DNA of 64,000 nucleotides from UTCHB3 sp008363265 (lineage in GTDB: Bacteria > Bacteroidota > Ignavibacteria > Ignavibacteriales > Ignavibacteriaceae). The DNA is taken from NCBI GenBank assembly GCA_045863055.1, contig BTUW01000003.1, forward strand, positions 193,601-257,600, written 5' to 3'. Of the stretch, positions 51,481-60,488 are shown in pieces. Both the position numbers and the translations under genes were made by a program. Within the stretch, counting starts at the first letter, position 1. The number at the start of each line of letters is the position of its first letter. The notes beneath the pieces are model-generated. The model had not been told where the DNA came from. It saw only the letters and a program-made list of their open reading frames with translations, and made no database searches.

Positions 51481-52421
51481 TATTTTACGAAATCGAGTAC
51501 AGCTTTGTTGAATTCGGCCGGTTTCTCAATTATCAGCATATGACCGCATTCATCGATCTCAACCAGTTTACTGTTTGCGATCTTGGCAGCACCTGACTTG
51601 AAAATGTCGGCAGTGAATCCTGGATTCAGGTATGGATTTGGGATCAAACCATCCTGTTTACCATAGACGATAAGGGTCGGGACTGTGATACCCTGGAGTT
51701 TGTTCCATGTTGGTTCATCAAGCATGGCACCGACACATTTAAGAACCGTGTAAGTGAACTCCTTCATATCTTTCGCTTTGGCGTTTCTGGCTCTCTCTTC
51801 AACCATCCACTCCCATTTGTCATCCCAATTGTAGAAGTTACTCGCGAGGTTTCTTCTTATTCCGTCTTCAGGATTCAAACGGACACCTTTGGGTGTAAGA
51901 GCGTTTCTTAACCATTCACCCTCACCATACTGGAATCTTTCGAATCCCGCGGGTGCGGCCAAAACGATGCTTTTTATCAGTTCTGGGTACTTGAGCGAGA
52001 AGATGGTCGAGATCTGACCGCCCATCGAGTGACCAACGAGCGTTACATTCTTCAGTTTAAGAGTTTCGATCATTTTTTTGATCGTTTCTGCGTAGAAACT
52101 GAGAGTGTAGGGGTAATCACCTTTCTGTGACTTACCGTAACCCGGAAGATCAACCACGATAACGCGGTTTGTCTTGGCGAGTTCAGGAGCAACATATCTC
52201 CAGAAACCGGCATTGCTAGCCAGTCCATGGATCAGAATGAGTGTGTTCTCTCCTGAGCCCAGATCAGCATAAGCCACTGATGGATTATCGAGAACGGTTT
52301 TGGTCGGATAGCTGTAATCCACATCCTGAAATTCGAGGGCAGGAGCATCAGAATATCTGAAACCGGCGCATCCTGAAAGGAGAAACAAACCAGTTAAAGC
52401 AATTGCATAAATTCTTTTCAT
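51480..52421 (-). CDS. Alpha/beta hydrolase lipoprotein
   Basis: This 313-residue hydrolase has a lipobox LSGC (Cys18), so it is anchored in the envelope. The oxyanion 'LIHGLASNAGFW', nucleophile Ser132 (VGHSMGGQ), acid Asp (YGKQDGLIPN) and His (IDECGHMLIIEKP) are present. It is a tandem paralogue of the cytoplasmic enzyme that follows. A pair of one exported and one internal esterase suggests stepwise breakdown of an ester that enters through the outer-membrane protein encoded 10 bases upstream. Confidence 0.9.
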   Translation of the reverse strand: MKRIYAIALTGLFLLSGCAGFRYSDAPALEFQDVDYSYPTKTVLDNPSVAYADLGSGENTLILIHGLASNAGFWRYVAPELAKTNRVIVVDLPGYGKSQKGDYPYTLSFYAETIKKMIETLKLKNVTLVGHSMGGQISTIFSLKYPELIKSIVLAAPAGFERFQYGEGEWLRNALTPKGVRLNPEDGIRRNLASNFYNWDDKWEWMVEERARNAKAKDMKEFTYTVLKCVGAMLDEPTWNKLQGITVPTLIVYGKQDGLIPNPYLNPGFTADIFKSGAAKIANSKLVEIDECGHMLIIEKPAEFNKAVLDFVK

Positions 52422-52431
52422 CGTATCCTCC

Positions 52432-53973
52432 TTAGAACATCAGCCAGCTAAGCGTTGTAAAAAATGTCCACGGATTCTTCGGTTTCTCTCCTGTGTAAGT
52501 TGACTGCGGCGAATCATAGAAATCACCGGTCATCATGTACGCGGCGTGAACACCAAGGGTAAGGAAAACCTTAAGATTGTATTTCATCTCGAAATTCACT
52601 TCACTTCCGATGAAATTTCCGCCGCCTTTAAGACTGTTGTTCGAAAGCGCGGCCGCAAAACCGAGCTTGGCATACATCTTGTTGGGGATGAAATCCTTCG
52701 AAATGTTGAGGAAACCGGCAGTTACGCCGAGACCTATGTTCGAAATGTCATGAACTGCTGAATAATATCTGTTAACCACCTGAGGATCAGGGAAAAGCAG
52801 AAAGGCTCTATGGTTGCTGTAGATGCCTACTGGTGAACCATAAACATTACCGGTGATAACCGAATTCAGCGTTCCGTCGCTTACTCCGTTGTTGTCGCCC
52901 GATGTAAAGAGACCTTCGATGCTGATCTTGTCGTTGGCGGTCATGCCATATTTGTACTGAACCGAGGCATTTGCTGCCACACCAAAAATGGTCGCGGCTC
53001 TGCCCGTTGTGGCGCCAACGGTATCAAGAACACCAAAGTTTGACATTACAAATCCGTCGATCCACCATCTTGACGCAAGAAACTCACGGTTGTAGGCGAA
53101 ATGTCCGCCGAACCAGCCGATATGTCCTTCATATTTCTGAATAACACCCGGGAATCTGATTCGCGTTGCACCATTATAGTCAGCGAGCTGTGAAGTAAGG
53201 CCCTGTCCAAGAATCGAAATACCGCTTCCGCCTTTACCTTTGTCGTAAACATACCAGGCGTCAAGTCCGGCTTCCATTACAGGAGTCGGTCTCCACATGA
53301 AATCAGCCATCCAGAGGATAACATCATCATCAAGTTTGATCTCGTTTTCCCAAAGCTGGTACATACCGAGTTTCAGCTTGCTGCCTGAGGCGAAATCGAT
53401 ATATGAACTGATACCGACACCCTGGGTTCCCCAGTATGAAAGTTTATAAGCGCTGTTCTGGAACATGCCAAGCGCGTTAACATTGGGATCGCGCGGACCG
53501 TCAAAGATCCTTTGCATACCGAGTACAAAATTGTAATTGGCATCTTCAGGTCGCAGTTCAACATTCGCCATCAAGGTCTGAAGGTTGATCTGTCCGCCGT
53601 TTATAGCGCCGCCACGGTTGTTACCAACACCGTATGCCTGGTCACCCCAGGTGTAATCGATCTTGAAAAGACCGCGGAATGTTGCAAAATCATCGAGTAT
53701 CTGGGGTTTATAAATGAACATAGGTACGAACCTCTGCTCAAAATACCAGGTAGTCTGTGGAACGGTAAAAGTTGAGTTCTGCCCGAAGAGACGGCCTATA
53801 ACCTGTCCCTGAAGCACATCGTTGGTCGGGGTTACATTACCCGAGGTCATTCTGGTGAAAGAATAGCCGATGAACTGGAACTCACGGGGTGGTTTTTCTT
53901 CAAGTCGTGTATCCTGTGCGATCATTGCCATTGGGAACACAACCATGAGAATAAAGAGTCTAAATAGTTTCAT
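52432..53973 (-). CDS. Outer-membrane beta-barrel protein (porin-like)
   Basis: This 513-residue protein has a signal peptide (ending MIAQ) and about 18 amphipathic, aromatic-rich strands, with a C-terminal strand ending in Phe (TTLSWLMF). Segments such as 'GMQRIFDGPRDPNVNALGMFQNSAYKLSYWGTQ' are like alginate-export-type porins. The ATG follows GGAGG. Its position between a lipoprotein gene and the two hydrolases suggests substrate entry for the cluster. No specific family can be given. Confidence 0.8.
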   Translation of the reverse strand: MKLFRLFILMVVFPMAMIAQDTRLEEKPPREFQFIGYSFTRMTSGNVTPTNDVLQGQVIGRLFGQNSTFTVPQTTWYFEQRFVPMFIYKPQILDDFATFRGLFKIDYTWGDQAYGVGNNRGGAINGGQINLQTLMANVELRPEDANYNFVLGMQRIFDGPRDPNVNALGMFQNSAYKLSYWGTQGVGISSYIDFASGSKLKLGMYQLWENEIKLDDDVILWMADFMWRPTPVMEAGLDAWYVYDKGKGGSGISILGQGLTSQLADYNGATRIRFPGVIQKYEGHIGWFGGHFAYNREFLASRWWIDGFVMSNFGVLDTVGATTGRAATIFGVAANASVQYKYGMTANDKISIEGLFTSGDNNGVSDGTLNSVITGNVYGSPVGIYSNHRAFLLFPDPQVVNRYYSAVHDISNIGLGVTAGFLNISKDFIPNKMYAKLGFAAALSNNSLKGGGNFIGSEVNFEMKYNLKVFLTLGVHAAYMMTGDFYDSPQSTYTGEKPKNPWTFFTTLSWLMF

Positions 53974-54056
53974 TGATCCTCCAAAAAAACCGGGTCAACG
54001 GGTCAACCGCGCCCTCTAATGCCGGTCAACCCGTTTAACTCCGGTTTAAAGTGTGT

Positions 54057-54989
54057 TTAGTTCTTCACGTATTTCTGGATCCAGGTTGCACCAAGGGCGA
54101 AGCCGTTGTATTTGGTGCTGCCAAAGCCTTCCGCTGCTGTAGGAGCTGTGAAGCCCTGAATTGCAGGGGTTGTCTGGATCACTTCATACCACATACCGGA
54201 AGTGTTAACTCTGTAGATACCGGTTGAAGTAAGAGCTGCAGGAACTGTCTGGTTCAATGTGATCTCTCTGATCGAAGTACCTTCAACAGCTTTGCTGCTG
54301 AATGTACCTTCAAAAGTAACCTGCACATTGCTGGAGTCAGTAGAGATAACTTTGTAAGTACCGTTAGCGTTGAATGTTGCGTCAATTCTCTTTGTTTTCG
54401 AAACCGATCTCAAACCAGGGGCAACATTTGTACCTTCGGAAAGCCATGTACCAACGAGGGGCTCGGTGGTTGGGGCCTGTGGAACATATTTCTGGATCCA
54501 TGTTGCGCCAAGAGCGATACCGTTGTATTTGGTCGAGCCAAATCCTTCAGCTGCTGTAGGAGCTGTGAAACCCTGAATTGCAGGGTTGGTCTGGATGATC
54601 TCATACGACATGTAGCCTTTTGCATCGATCTGGAAGATACCAGATGAGGTAAGAGCGGCAGGAACTGACTGATTGAGAACGATGCTTCTGATAGTTGTAC
54701 CGGCGTTCTCAGTATAGCTCCATGTACCTTCGAAGGTAACCTGAACATTGCTGGAGTCGGTCGAAACAACTTTGTAGGTTTTGTTCGCGTTAAAAGTCGC
54801 GACAACTTTCTTTGTCTTTGAAACAGCGGCGAGACCAGGGGCAACATCACTGCCTTCGGAAACCCAAACGCCAACGAGTGGGTCAACGGTCGGGGTTGGC
54901 GGGTCAACTGGGTTGTCTTCTTTTTTGCAGCCTGATAAGAACAGAACTACTGCGAGCATGAGAATGGATACGGAAAAAAGCTTTTTCAT
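54057..54989 (-). CDS. Lipoprotein made of two near-identical 140-residue lipocalin-like repeats
   Basis: This 310-residue lipoprotein (lipobox LSGC, Cys21) contains two tandem copies of a beta-rich domain, residues 37-168 and 177-308, with a period of 140 residues. Each starts PLVGxWxSEGxxVAPGL and ends YNGxALGATWIQKYV; the block 'FTAPTAAEGFGSTKYNG' is identical in both. The strand pattern resembles lipocalin-like ligand-binding domains, which fits a lipid or small-molecule binder. I start at the ATG at 54989 with GGGAG 8 bases upstream; an upstream extension to 55046 would bury the signal peptide. It begins 22 bases after the ligase gene. Confidence 0.85.
   Translation of the reverse strand: MKKLFSVSILMLAVVLFLSGCKKEDNPVDPPTPTVDPLVGVWVSEGSDVAPGLAAVSKTKKVVATFNANKTYKVVSTDSSNVQVTFEGTWSYTENAGTTIRSIVLNQSVPAALTSSGIFQIDAKGYMSYEIIQTNPAIQGFTAPTAAEGFGSTKYNGIALGATWIQKYVPQAPTTEPLVGTWLSEGTNVAPGLRSVSKTKRIDATFNANGTYKVISTDSSNVQVTFEGTFSSKAVEGTSIREITLNQTVPAALTSTGIYRVNTSGMWYEVIQTTPAIQGFTAPTAAEGFGSTKYNGFALGATWIQKYVKN
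54066..54881. repeat. 420-bp intragenic tandem duplication
   Basis: The two halves of the lipoprotein gene repeat at DNA level with a 420-base period, for example 'gctgctgtaggagctgtgaa' at about 54133 and 54553. The high DNA identity points to a recent duplication or to homogenisation by recombination. Confidence 0.8.
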
Positions 54990-55011
54990 CTTTTTTTCTC
55001 CCGGAATTTGG

Positions 55012-56538
55012 TTAATGTGTTGATTGTTGGTTATGAATTTTAACAAGTTCCTGCCTGTTTATTTTCCCTGCCTCGTTCTTTGGAAGTGAATCCATTAGAA
55101 CAACACTCTTTGGTATTTTATACTTTGCCAGCCCTTCCCGGCAGTATGTGATTATCTCTTCTGGGGTTAGGGTGTGTCCGGCATTCAGTACAACGAATGC
55201 CTTACCGGTCTCTCCCCATCTCTCATCTGCCACCCCGATAACGGCGCATTCTTTCACCGCGGGATTGGCATATAAATATTTTTCGATCTCGGATGGATAA
55301 ACATTTTCGCCACCACTGATATACATGTTCTTCTTTCTGTCGACGACAAAGAAGTAACCTTCCTCATCCCTGATAAGGATATCACCGGTGTGGAACCAAC
55401 CGTCGGTTATCGCCTCGGCTGTTTCTTTCGGTTTATGCCAGTAACCTTCCGTAACCACGGGTGACTTAAGCCAAAGCTCTCCCGGAGTGTTGGGGGGAAG
55501 TTCGTTCCCCTTTTCATCCACGATCTTCGCCTCGATGTAGAAATTCGGAAATCCGATAGAGCCCTTTTTCCGGATGGCATCATCCTGATGGAGTGAAAAA
55601 CAGTTTGGCCCCACCTCGGTGAGTCCGAATCCTTGCCTTATGGCGATCCCCTTTTTATGCCAGATGTTGATCAACGGTATCGGCATCGGGGCACCACCCA
55701 CTATCGCGAACCTGACGCTGCTGAGATCAGTAGTTTCAAACTTTGGCGAATCCGACATCATTTGAAGCATTGTCGGCACCCCAAATAAAAGTGTCGTTTT
55801 CTCTTTCTCCATCAACTCAAGGATGAGATCGGAGTCGAACGAGTTTAATATCGTGTGAGAGCCACCAACAAAGAGAAACGGAGTGAACAGCACATTCCAT
55901 CCACCTGTGTGGAAAAATGGAGCGTAGCTCTGTGTATGGTCGTTCTCTGTAAGATTGAGCCGCAAAACAGTGTTTATTGCGTTCCAGAATATCTGACGGT
56001 GCGTGATCATCACACCTTTTGAAAGCCCCGTAGTGCCGGCGGTGTAAAGGATCATCACTGTCTGATCGAAAGAAATATCCTCTTTCTGCCCCGGGATCAC
56101 AGTTCCAATATCGTCCGCGAGGAAGCGTCTTAAGCTCTCCACTTCGGCTTTTACCGGAATGGCTTCCAGCGTGCTTAACCGTTCCACCTCTTCCGCAAAG
56201 CAGGCTTCATATAGAAAGAGTGCCGGTTCAGCATCGCCGATAAGAGTGTCAAGCTCACGGGGTGTGAGACGGAAATTAAGCGGAACTAGGATTGTACCAG
56301 TTTTTACGCAAGCGACATAAAGCAGAATAAACTCTGCCCTGTTCTTTGAGTACACACCGATCCTGTCACCTTTTTTCAGTCCAATATCTTTGGTCAGGTG
56401 CTGTGCCAGGGCTTCTGCCCTGTCGTTAAAATCTTTGTAGGCCCATTCAAGACCTGTCGAGTATTCTCTTAAAAAGAGTTTCTTTGGGGAGTATTGTGCC
56501 CACTTTTCACACCAGTCGGTCGCAAGCATTCTGCTCAT
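55012..56538 (-). CDS. Acyl-CoA synthetase (AMP-binding, class I adenylate-forming)
   Basis: This 508-residue ligase has the A3 loop LYTAGTTGLSKG, 'GFGLTEVGPN', 'FHTGDI', 'VVDRKKNMYISGGENVYPSEIE' and the C-terminal catalytic Lys in 'NEAGKINRQEL'. It should convert a carboxylic acid, ATP and CoA to acyl-CoA in the cytoplasm. It overlaps the upstream symporter gene by 4 bases (ATGA), so uptake and activation of the same acid are likely linked. The chain length or type of acid cannot be read from the sequence. Confidence 0.92.
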   Translation of the reverse strand: MSRMLATDWCEKWAQYSPKKLFLREYSTGLEWAYKDFNDRAEALAQHLTKDIGLKKGDRIGVYSKNRAEFILLYVACVKTGTILVPLNFRLTPRELDTLIGDAEPALFLYEACFAEEVERLSTLEAIPVKAEVESLRRFLADDIGTVIPGQKEDISFDQTVMILYTAGTTGLSKGVMITHRQIFWNAINTVLRLNLTENDHTQSYAPFFHTGGWNVLFTPFLFVGGSHTILNSFDSDLILELMEKEKTTLLFGVPTMLQMMSDSPKFETTDLSSVRFAIVGGAPMPIPLINIWHKKGIAIRQGFGLTEVGPNCFSLHQDDAIRKKGSIGFPNFYIEAKIVDEKGNELPPNTPGELWLKSPVVTEGYWHKPKETAEAITDGWFHTGDILIRDEEGYFFVVDRKKNMYISGGENVYPSEIEKYLYANPAVKECAVIGVADERWGETGKAFVVLNAGHTLTPEEIITYCREGLAKYKIPKSVVLMDSLPKNEAGKINRQELVKIHNQQSTH

Positions 56539-58043
56539 TTTTTCGCGCCTCCAACAAAGTGAATTACAAACCCGACAACCACCGAGATCATGATCGCGAC
56601 TGCTGCCGCCACACCCGGATTTTCACCGGTTGCAACCGTGAAAGGTACAGTAAGTTTGCCGTAATACATCGAAAAATGGACGATAACAGCCACTACTGAA
56701 GATGTTACGACGGTTGAGGTTTTTACACCTTTAACAAACATTCCAAAAATTATCGGCACAAAAGCGGCAGAAAAGTAGGCATAAACACCGTTCTGAGCGA
56801 AGATTGCCACGCTGAGTTTGGGGTTAACAAGCTGGTCGTAAGACATCCAGATCGCCACGAAAGCTAGAACAGCTATAACCACTTTATTGATTATCATCAG
56901 CTGACCCGGTGTCGGATCTTTTTTCGCTACTTTTTCAAAGTAAAGCGGTTTAATGAGATCCTGGGTGATCGTGGTTGAAAGCGACTGAACCAGCCCCTCA
57001 AGGGTGGAAATTCCTGCCGAGATCAATCCAAGAACTACAATAAGGGATACAAAAACCGGGAATACGCTCACTACATACGCAGGAATGATACCGTCGTTTT
57101 TCAAAGGATTACCGTAAAATGTAAGATCTGGGAACTGAAGTCTCGCATAAAGACCTACAAATACTACCAAAAAGAAGATCGATTGGGCTATAACCCCGCT
57201 GATCAGGTATGATTTAACTCCTTTTGGATCCTTTATCAGGAGTGACTTAGTGATGATATGGGGCTGACAAACTATCGCGATACCGATAACTATCTGTGCT
57301 ATGAATATCTCGAAGAAATCACGGAAAAGAAAACTTGAATCGTTATACACACCGACCAGTTGGGTATCTATGTTTCCCAGTTTATCGATGAAACCACCAA
57401 TTCCGTCATTGAAATAGTGATATCCCGATCCGAGCATTATGAACGCCACGACAAGCATTATTATGGCTTGTACTGTGTTAGTATAAACCATCGAATTGGC
57501 ACCACCGAACATCATGTAACCGAAAATGAACACAATGATCGAGATAAGCACATAAAGTTCAGGAACCGCGAGAGTCTGGGCGATCACCTTGGTGAGTCCG
57601 ACGGCGATCAGCACTACAAAGGTCAGCAGCAGAAGTGACAGGAACGCGAAGAAAAGCTCGTATCCTTTGCTTTCGTACCTTTTACCCATCCATTGAGCGA
57701 GCGTACCGGCTTTTACCGATGAGCCAAACTTCCTGAAGCCGATGGTTAAGACAACAAGCGAAACCATCGCGGCCGCGGGATACACCAGACCGTATGAAAT
57801 AAAGGCGCTGATCCCGAAATTGGCTACAAGTCCTGGGTTAATAACGAATGTTGCCGCGCTTGTCATTGAGGCTGCAAGGGCGAATCCGATCGTCCAGGGG
57901 GGAAAGTTTACATTTCCAACCGTGTAATCATCGATCGTTTTTACCTTTAACGCGCCTCTGATCACGAAGAAAAGCGTGACAGCCACATAAACAGCCATCA
58001 AAACCCATCCCGCTATGATCAGATCACCGGAAGTACTTCCCAT
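56535..58043 (-). CDS. Sodium:solute symporter (SSS family)
   Basis: This 502-residue inner-membrane protein has about 13 helices. The start 'VKTIDDYTVGNVNFPPWTIGFALAASMTSAATFV' contains the SSS family's first unwound helix region and the Na+-site serines. The closest types by eye are monocarboxylate, acetate or pantothenate carriers. Overlap with the acyl-CoA synthetase gene suggests that the substrate is a carboxylate. It lies 16 bases after the KASIII-like gene. Confidence 0.92.
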   Translation of the reverse strand: MGSTSGDLIIAGWVLMAVYVAVTLFFVIRGALKVKTIDDYTVGNVNFPPWTIGFALAASMTSAATFVINPGLVANFGISAFISYGLVYPAAAMVSLVVLTIGFRKFGSSVKAGTLAQWMGKRYESKGYELFFAFLSLLLLTFVVLIAVGLTKVIAQTLAVPELYVLISIIVFIFGYMMFGGANSMVYTNTVQAIIMLVVAFIMLGSGYHYFNDGIGGFIDKLGNIDTQLVGVYNDSSFLFRDFFEIFIAQIVIGIAIVCQPHIITKSLLIKDPKGVKSYLISGVIAQSIFFLVVFVGLYARLQFPDLTFYGNPLKNDGIIPAYVVSVFPVFVSLIVVLGLISAGISTLEGLVQSLSTTITQDLIKPLYFEKVAKKDPTPGQLMIINKVVIAVLAFVAIWMSYDQLVNPKLSVAIFAQNGVYAYFSAAFVPIIFGMFVKGVKTSTVVTSSVVAVIVHFSMYYGKLTVPFTVATGENPGVAAAVAIMISVVVGFVIHFVGGAKK

Positions 58044-58059
58044 ATGTATCCTTCCTCTC

Positions 58060-59046
58060 CTAAAACTTCACCAGAGCCGAGGCGAAAGCAAGCCCGCCAC
58101 CGGAACCGACAAACATAAGATAGTCACCTCTCTGTATCCTGCCGGCCTTGTAAGCTTCGTTGAGAGCCATCGGAATGCAGGCCGAACCGGTGTAGCCGTA
58201 GATTGACATTATCACCTCACCCTTGTCCCGGTCGATACCGAGATTATCAAGGGTTTGCCAGATAGAATTGATGTTGATCTGTGTGAAGAAGTATCTGCCG
58301 ATCTGCTCCGGGGTGATCCCCTCTTTTTCGCAGGCGGTTCTTACCATCTTGGTCCAGATCTCAGGGTTCAGTTCCTTCGGGAACTTCTTCACAAATTTCA
58401 GAAGGTGGTCTTTATTCTCAACCACTTCTTTTGTCACAGGGGTTCTTGAACCGCCTGCATAGATCCCCATCCACTCGTTGTACTGTCCTTCGGTGTATAG
58501 TTCACCATTTAGGAAACCGTCGCCGGCTTCTGAAGGTGATACAACAACTGCTCCCGCACCATCAGCAAAAAGGGTTACGGTTTTCTTGTCGTAAAGATCG
58601 AGGTACTTGCTCATGTTGTAAGCACCTATCACCAGAATATTTTTCATGGCATCATCACTCGCGATGAATCGCGAAGCGGTGTTAAGCGCGGTAACAAAGC
58701 CTGCACATGCCGTATTAATGTCGAAAGTTCCGGCTTTTACAGCACCTATCCTGTATTGCACGATAGATGAAGTGGAAGGTGAAACAAACTCAGGTGTATC
58801 GGTAGCGAGAATTATCAGATCAAGATCAGCGGGGGTAATACCGGCATCAGCGATGGCTGCCAGAGCGGCTTTTTCGCTCAGATCAGCAGTCGATTCATTT
58901 TCGCCGGTCCATCTTCTCTCCCTGATCGTAAGGTTCTCGCGAAGCCAGGTATCAACATCTTCACCAAGGATCTCATTAAAGAATGAGTTTGGTACAACTT
59001 TTTCAGGCGCGTAGGCACCAATTCCGGTAATTTTTGCTCTTCTCAT
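58060..59046 (-). CDS. KASIII (FabH)-like thiolase-fold protein lacking catalytic His and Asn
   Basis: This 328-residue protein has the FabH fold throughout: 'ITGIGAYAPEKVVPN', 'IRERRW', the nucleophile Cys114 in NTACAGF, and 'GSGGGLAFASALVKF' at the end. The second catalytic residue, His in HQAN, is Thr255 (FFTQIN), and the third, Asn in GNTS, is Tyr285 (YGYTGSAC). It should still be acylated on Cys but is unlikely to decarboxylate malonyl-ACP. Known His/Asn-altered KASIII relatives include acyltransferases such as CerJ and ChlB3. It is 10 bases after the SDR gene. Confidence 0.85.
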   Translation of the reverse strand: MRRAKITGIGAYAPEKVVPNSFFNEILGEDVDTWLRENLTIRERRWTGENESTADLSEKAALAAIADAGITPADLDLIILATDTPEFVSPSTSSIVQYRIGAVKAGTFDINTACAGFVTALNTASRFIASDDAMKNILVIGAYNMSKYLDLYDKKTVTLFADGAGAVVVSPSEAGDGFLNGELYTEGQYNEWMGIYAGGSRTPVTKEVVENKDHLLKFVKKFPKELNPEIWTKMVRTACEKEGITPEQIGRYFFTQININSIWQTLDNLGIDRDKGEVIMSIYGYTGSACIPMALNEAYKAGRIQRGDYLMFVGSGGGLAFASALVKF

Positions 59047-59056
59047 CGCCTCTCGC

Positions 59057-59800
59057 CTACATTACCAGTCCGCCATCCACACTGAGGACGGTTCCGTTAA
59101 CAAAATTTGATTCGTTCGAAGCGAGGAACAGGTACGCGTTGGCGATATCTTCAGGGGCGCCAAGTCTGCCGAGCGGGGTTTTCTCGACAAGCATGCTGAT
59201 CACTTTTTCAGGGATGGTGCCGACCATCTCAGTGGCGATGAATCCGGGGGCAACCGCGTTAACACAGATACCTTTTCTTCCGAGTTCTCTTGCCCAAACC
59301 TTGGTCATCCCGATAACGCCCGATTTGGTGGCGACATAATTGGTCTGTCCAAAGTTTCCGTACAATCCAACCACTGATGAAGTGTTGATGATCTTTCCGG
59401 CACCTTTTTCGATCATGTGATTCATTACAGCCTTTGTGCAGTTGAATACACCGGTAAGATTAACATCGATAACCTGTTTCCACTGGTCGGGGGTCATTTT
59501 TGCAAGACTGGCATCACGGGTGATACCGGCGTTGTTGATCAGGATATCGATTCCGCCAAAGGCATTAATGGTTTTTTCGGCTGCTTCGGTGGTTGAGTTA
59601 AGGTCTGTAACATCAACTTTTACAAAAACTGCCTTGCTTCCGGCTGCCGTAAGTTCAGCAACTGTGGCATTTCCAAGTTCTTCATTAACATCCCAAATAG
59701 CCACTGCAGCACCTTCAGATGCGAATTTTGTCACTGCAGCCTTGCCGATACCTCTCGCGCCACCAGTAACGATGGCTACTTTACCTTCTAATCTTTTCAT
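59057..59800 (-). CDS. fabG: 3-oxoacyl-ACP / acetoacetyl-CoA reductase (SDR, FabG-like)
   Basis: This 247-residue classical SDR has the nucleotide loop TGGARGIG (12-19), NNAG (89-92), and catalytic Ser142, Tyr155 and Lys159 (NYVATKSG). The C-terminal 'GTVLSVDGGLVM' is typical. It reduces a 3-oxoacyl thioester with NAD(P)H. In this cluster the substrate may be CoA-linked, as in PhbB, rather than ACP-linked, so it may not be the housekeeping FabG. First gene of the eight-gene cluster, preceded by a palindromic operator. Confidence 0.92.
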   Translation of the reverse strand: MKRLEGKVAIVTGGARGIGKAAVTKFASEGAAVAIWDVNEELGNATVAELTAAGSKAVFVKVDVTDLNSTTEAAEKTINAFGGIDILINNAGITRDASLAKMTPDQWKQVIDVNLTGVFNCTKAVMNHMIEKGAGKIINTSSVVGLYGNFGQTNYVATKSGVIGMTKVWARELGRKGICVNAVAPGFIATEMVGTIPEKVISMLVEKTPLGRLGAPEDIANAYLFLASNESNFVNGTVLSVDGGLVM

Positions 59801-59908
59801 TTAAGTGATCTCCAAAAATAAATTTCGCGTAAATAATTAAACTTGTCCCCTAAAATAGATTCCCATAGGAGCGGGAGAACCATCAACCAATCAATCATCA
59901 ATTTTTAT

Positions 59909-59928
59909 CGTTTCAAAATTTTAAAACG
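59909..59928. promoter_or_regulatory. Palindromic operator upstream of the fabG cluster
   Basis: CGTTTCAAAATTTTAAAACG is a 20-base palindrome with a single mismatched pair, about 109 bases upstream of the fabG start. It agrees at 17 of 20 positions with the palindrome at 60467-60486 in front of the GbsR/MarR-type gene. It is the probable binding site of that regulator. Confidence 0.65.
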
Positions 59929-59966
59929 ACAACAACAGGAAATCTCCTCCCTTCTTTTGCGTTGGA

Positions 59967-60455
59967 TCAGGAGTAGATCTTTCTTCTTTCTTCTTCCCAC
60001 TCGTTCTGAAAATTGGTAAAGTGTACCTCCATCAGGCGGTAAAACTTCTCCATCTCTTCAATTCGCTTAAGGGTAACATCCCCTTCTTTAAGTTCAGCGT
60101 TCCCGGCCATGTCATTCAGAATACCGGCAATACGCGTGTTGTTCCGGATCAATGAAAAATTATTCAGGAAGGCATTCTCGAAAATCTCAGGCTCGATCTC
60201 ATAATAGTCTTTCCTGTTATTTTCGGTGAACCACGCTTTTCTGATCAACTTTTTGTCGCGCAAACGTCTTAATATCTGGCTGACAGGACCCTTGCTTCTT
60301 CCAAGCTCTTCACATATTTCATCCAGAGAGACCGGCTGAGGGCTGAATATCAGCAATGCAACAATATGACCCATCAGCTTGTTCAGGCCGAAGGCTTTGT
60401 AGGCATCGCCAAAGCGTTTGATCATCTCTGTCTTGATCTGTTCTTTTTCTGTCAT
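59967..60455 (-). CDS. GbsR/MarR-type winged-helix transcriptional regulator
   Basis: This 162-residue regulator has a winged helix-turn-helix at about 36-78 (SLDEICEELGRSKGPVSQILRRLRDKKLIRKAW) of the GbsR type, followed by a helical C-terminus (about 90-162) probably for dimerisation. Members act mostly as repressors, and some respond to choline or betaine. The gene lies on the same strand upstream of the fabG cluster. A palindrome overlaps its own probable transcription start and a related one lies before fabG, so it probably controls itself and the cluster. The effector is unknown. Confidence 0.88.
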   Translation of the reverse strand: MTEKEQIKTEMIKRFGDAYKAFGLNKLMGHIVALLIFSPQPVSLDEICEELGRSKGPVSQILRRLRDKKLIRKAWFTENNRKDYYEIEPEIFENAFLNNFSLIRNNTRIAGILNDMAGNAELKEGDVTLKRIEEMEKFYRLMEVHFTNFQNEWEEERRKIYS

Positions 60456-60466
60456 AAGGTTTTTAA

Positions 60467-60486
60467 CATTTCAAAAATTTGAAACG
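60467..60486. promoter_or_regulatory. Palindromic operator over the regulator's own transcription start
   Basis: CATTTCAAAAATTTGAAACG is a palindrome with two mismatched pairs (16 of 20 positions symmetric). It lies directly downstream of the -7 box at 60489-60496 on the minus strand, so a bound protein would block transcription. Confidence 0.65.
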
Positions 60487-60488
60487 AT

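Noticed and set aside
50614..59800. OleABCD olefin biosynthesis cluster
   Set aside because: The KASIII-like protein lacks the His and Asn present in OleA, the SDR is a classical FabG type rather than the extended OleD type, and a symporter and porin are included. Only the enzyme classes match.
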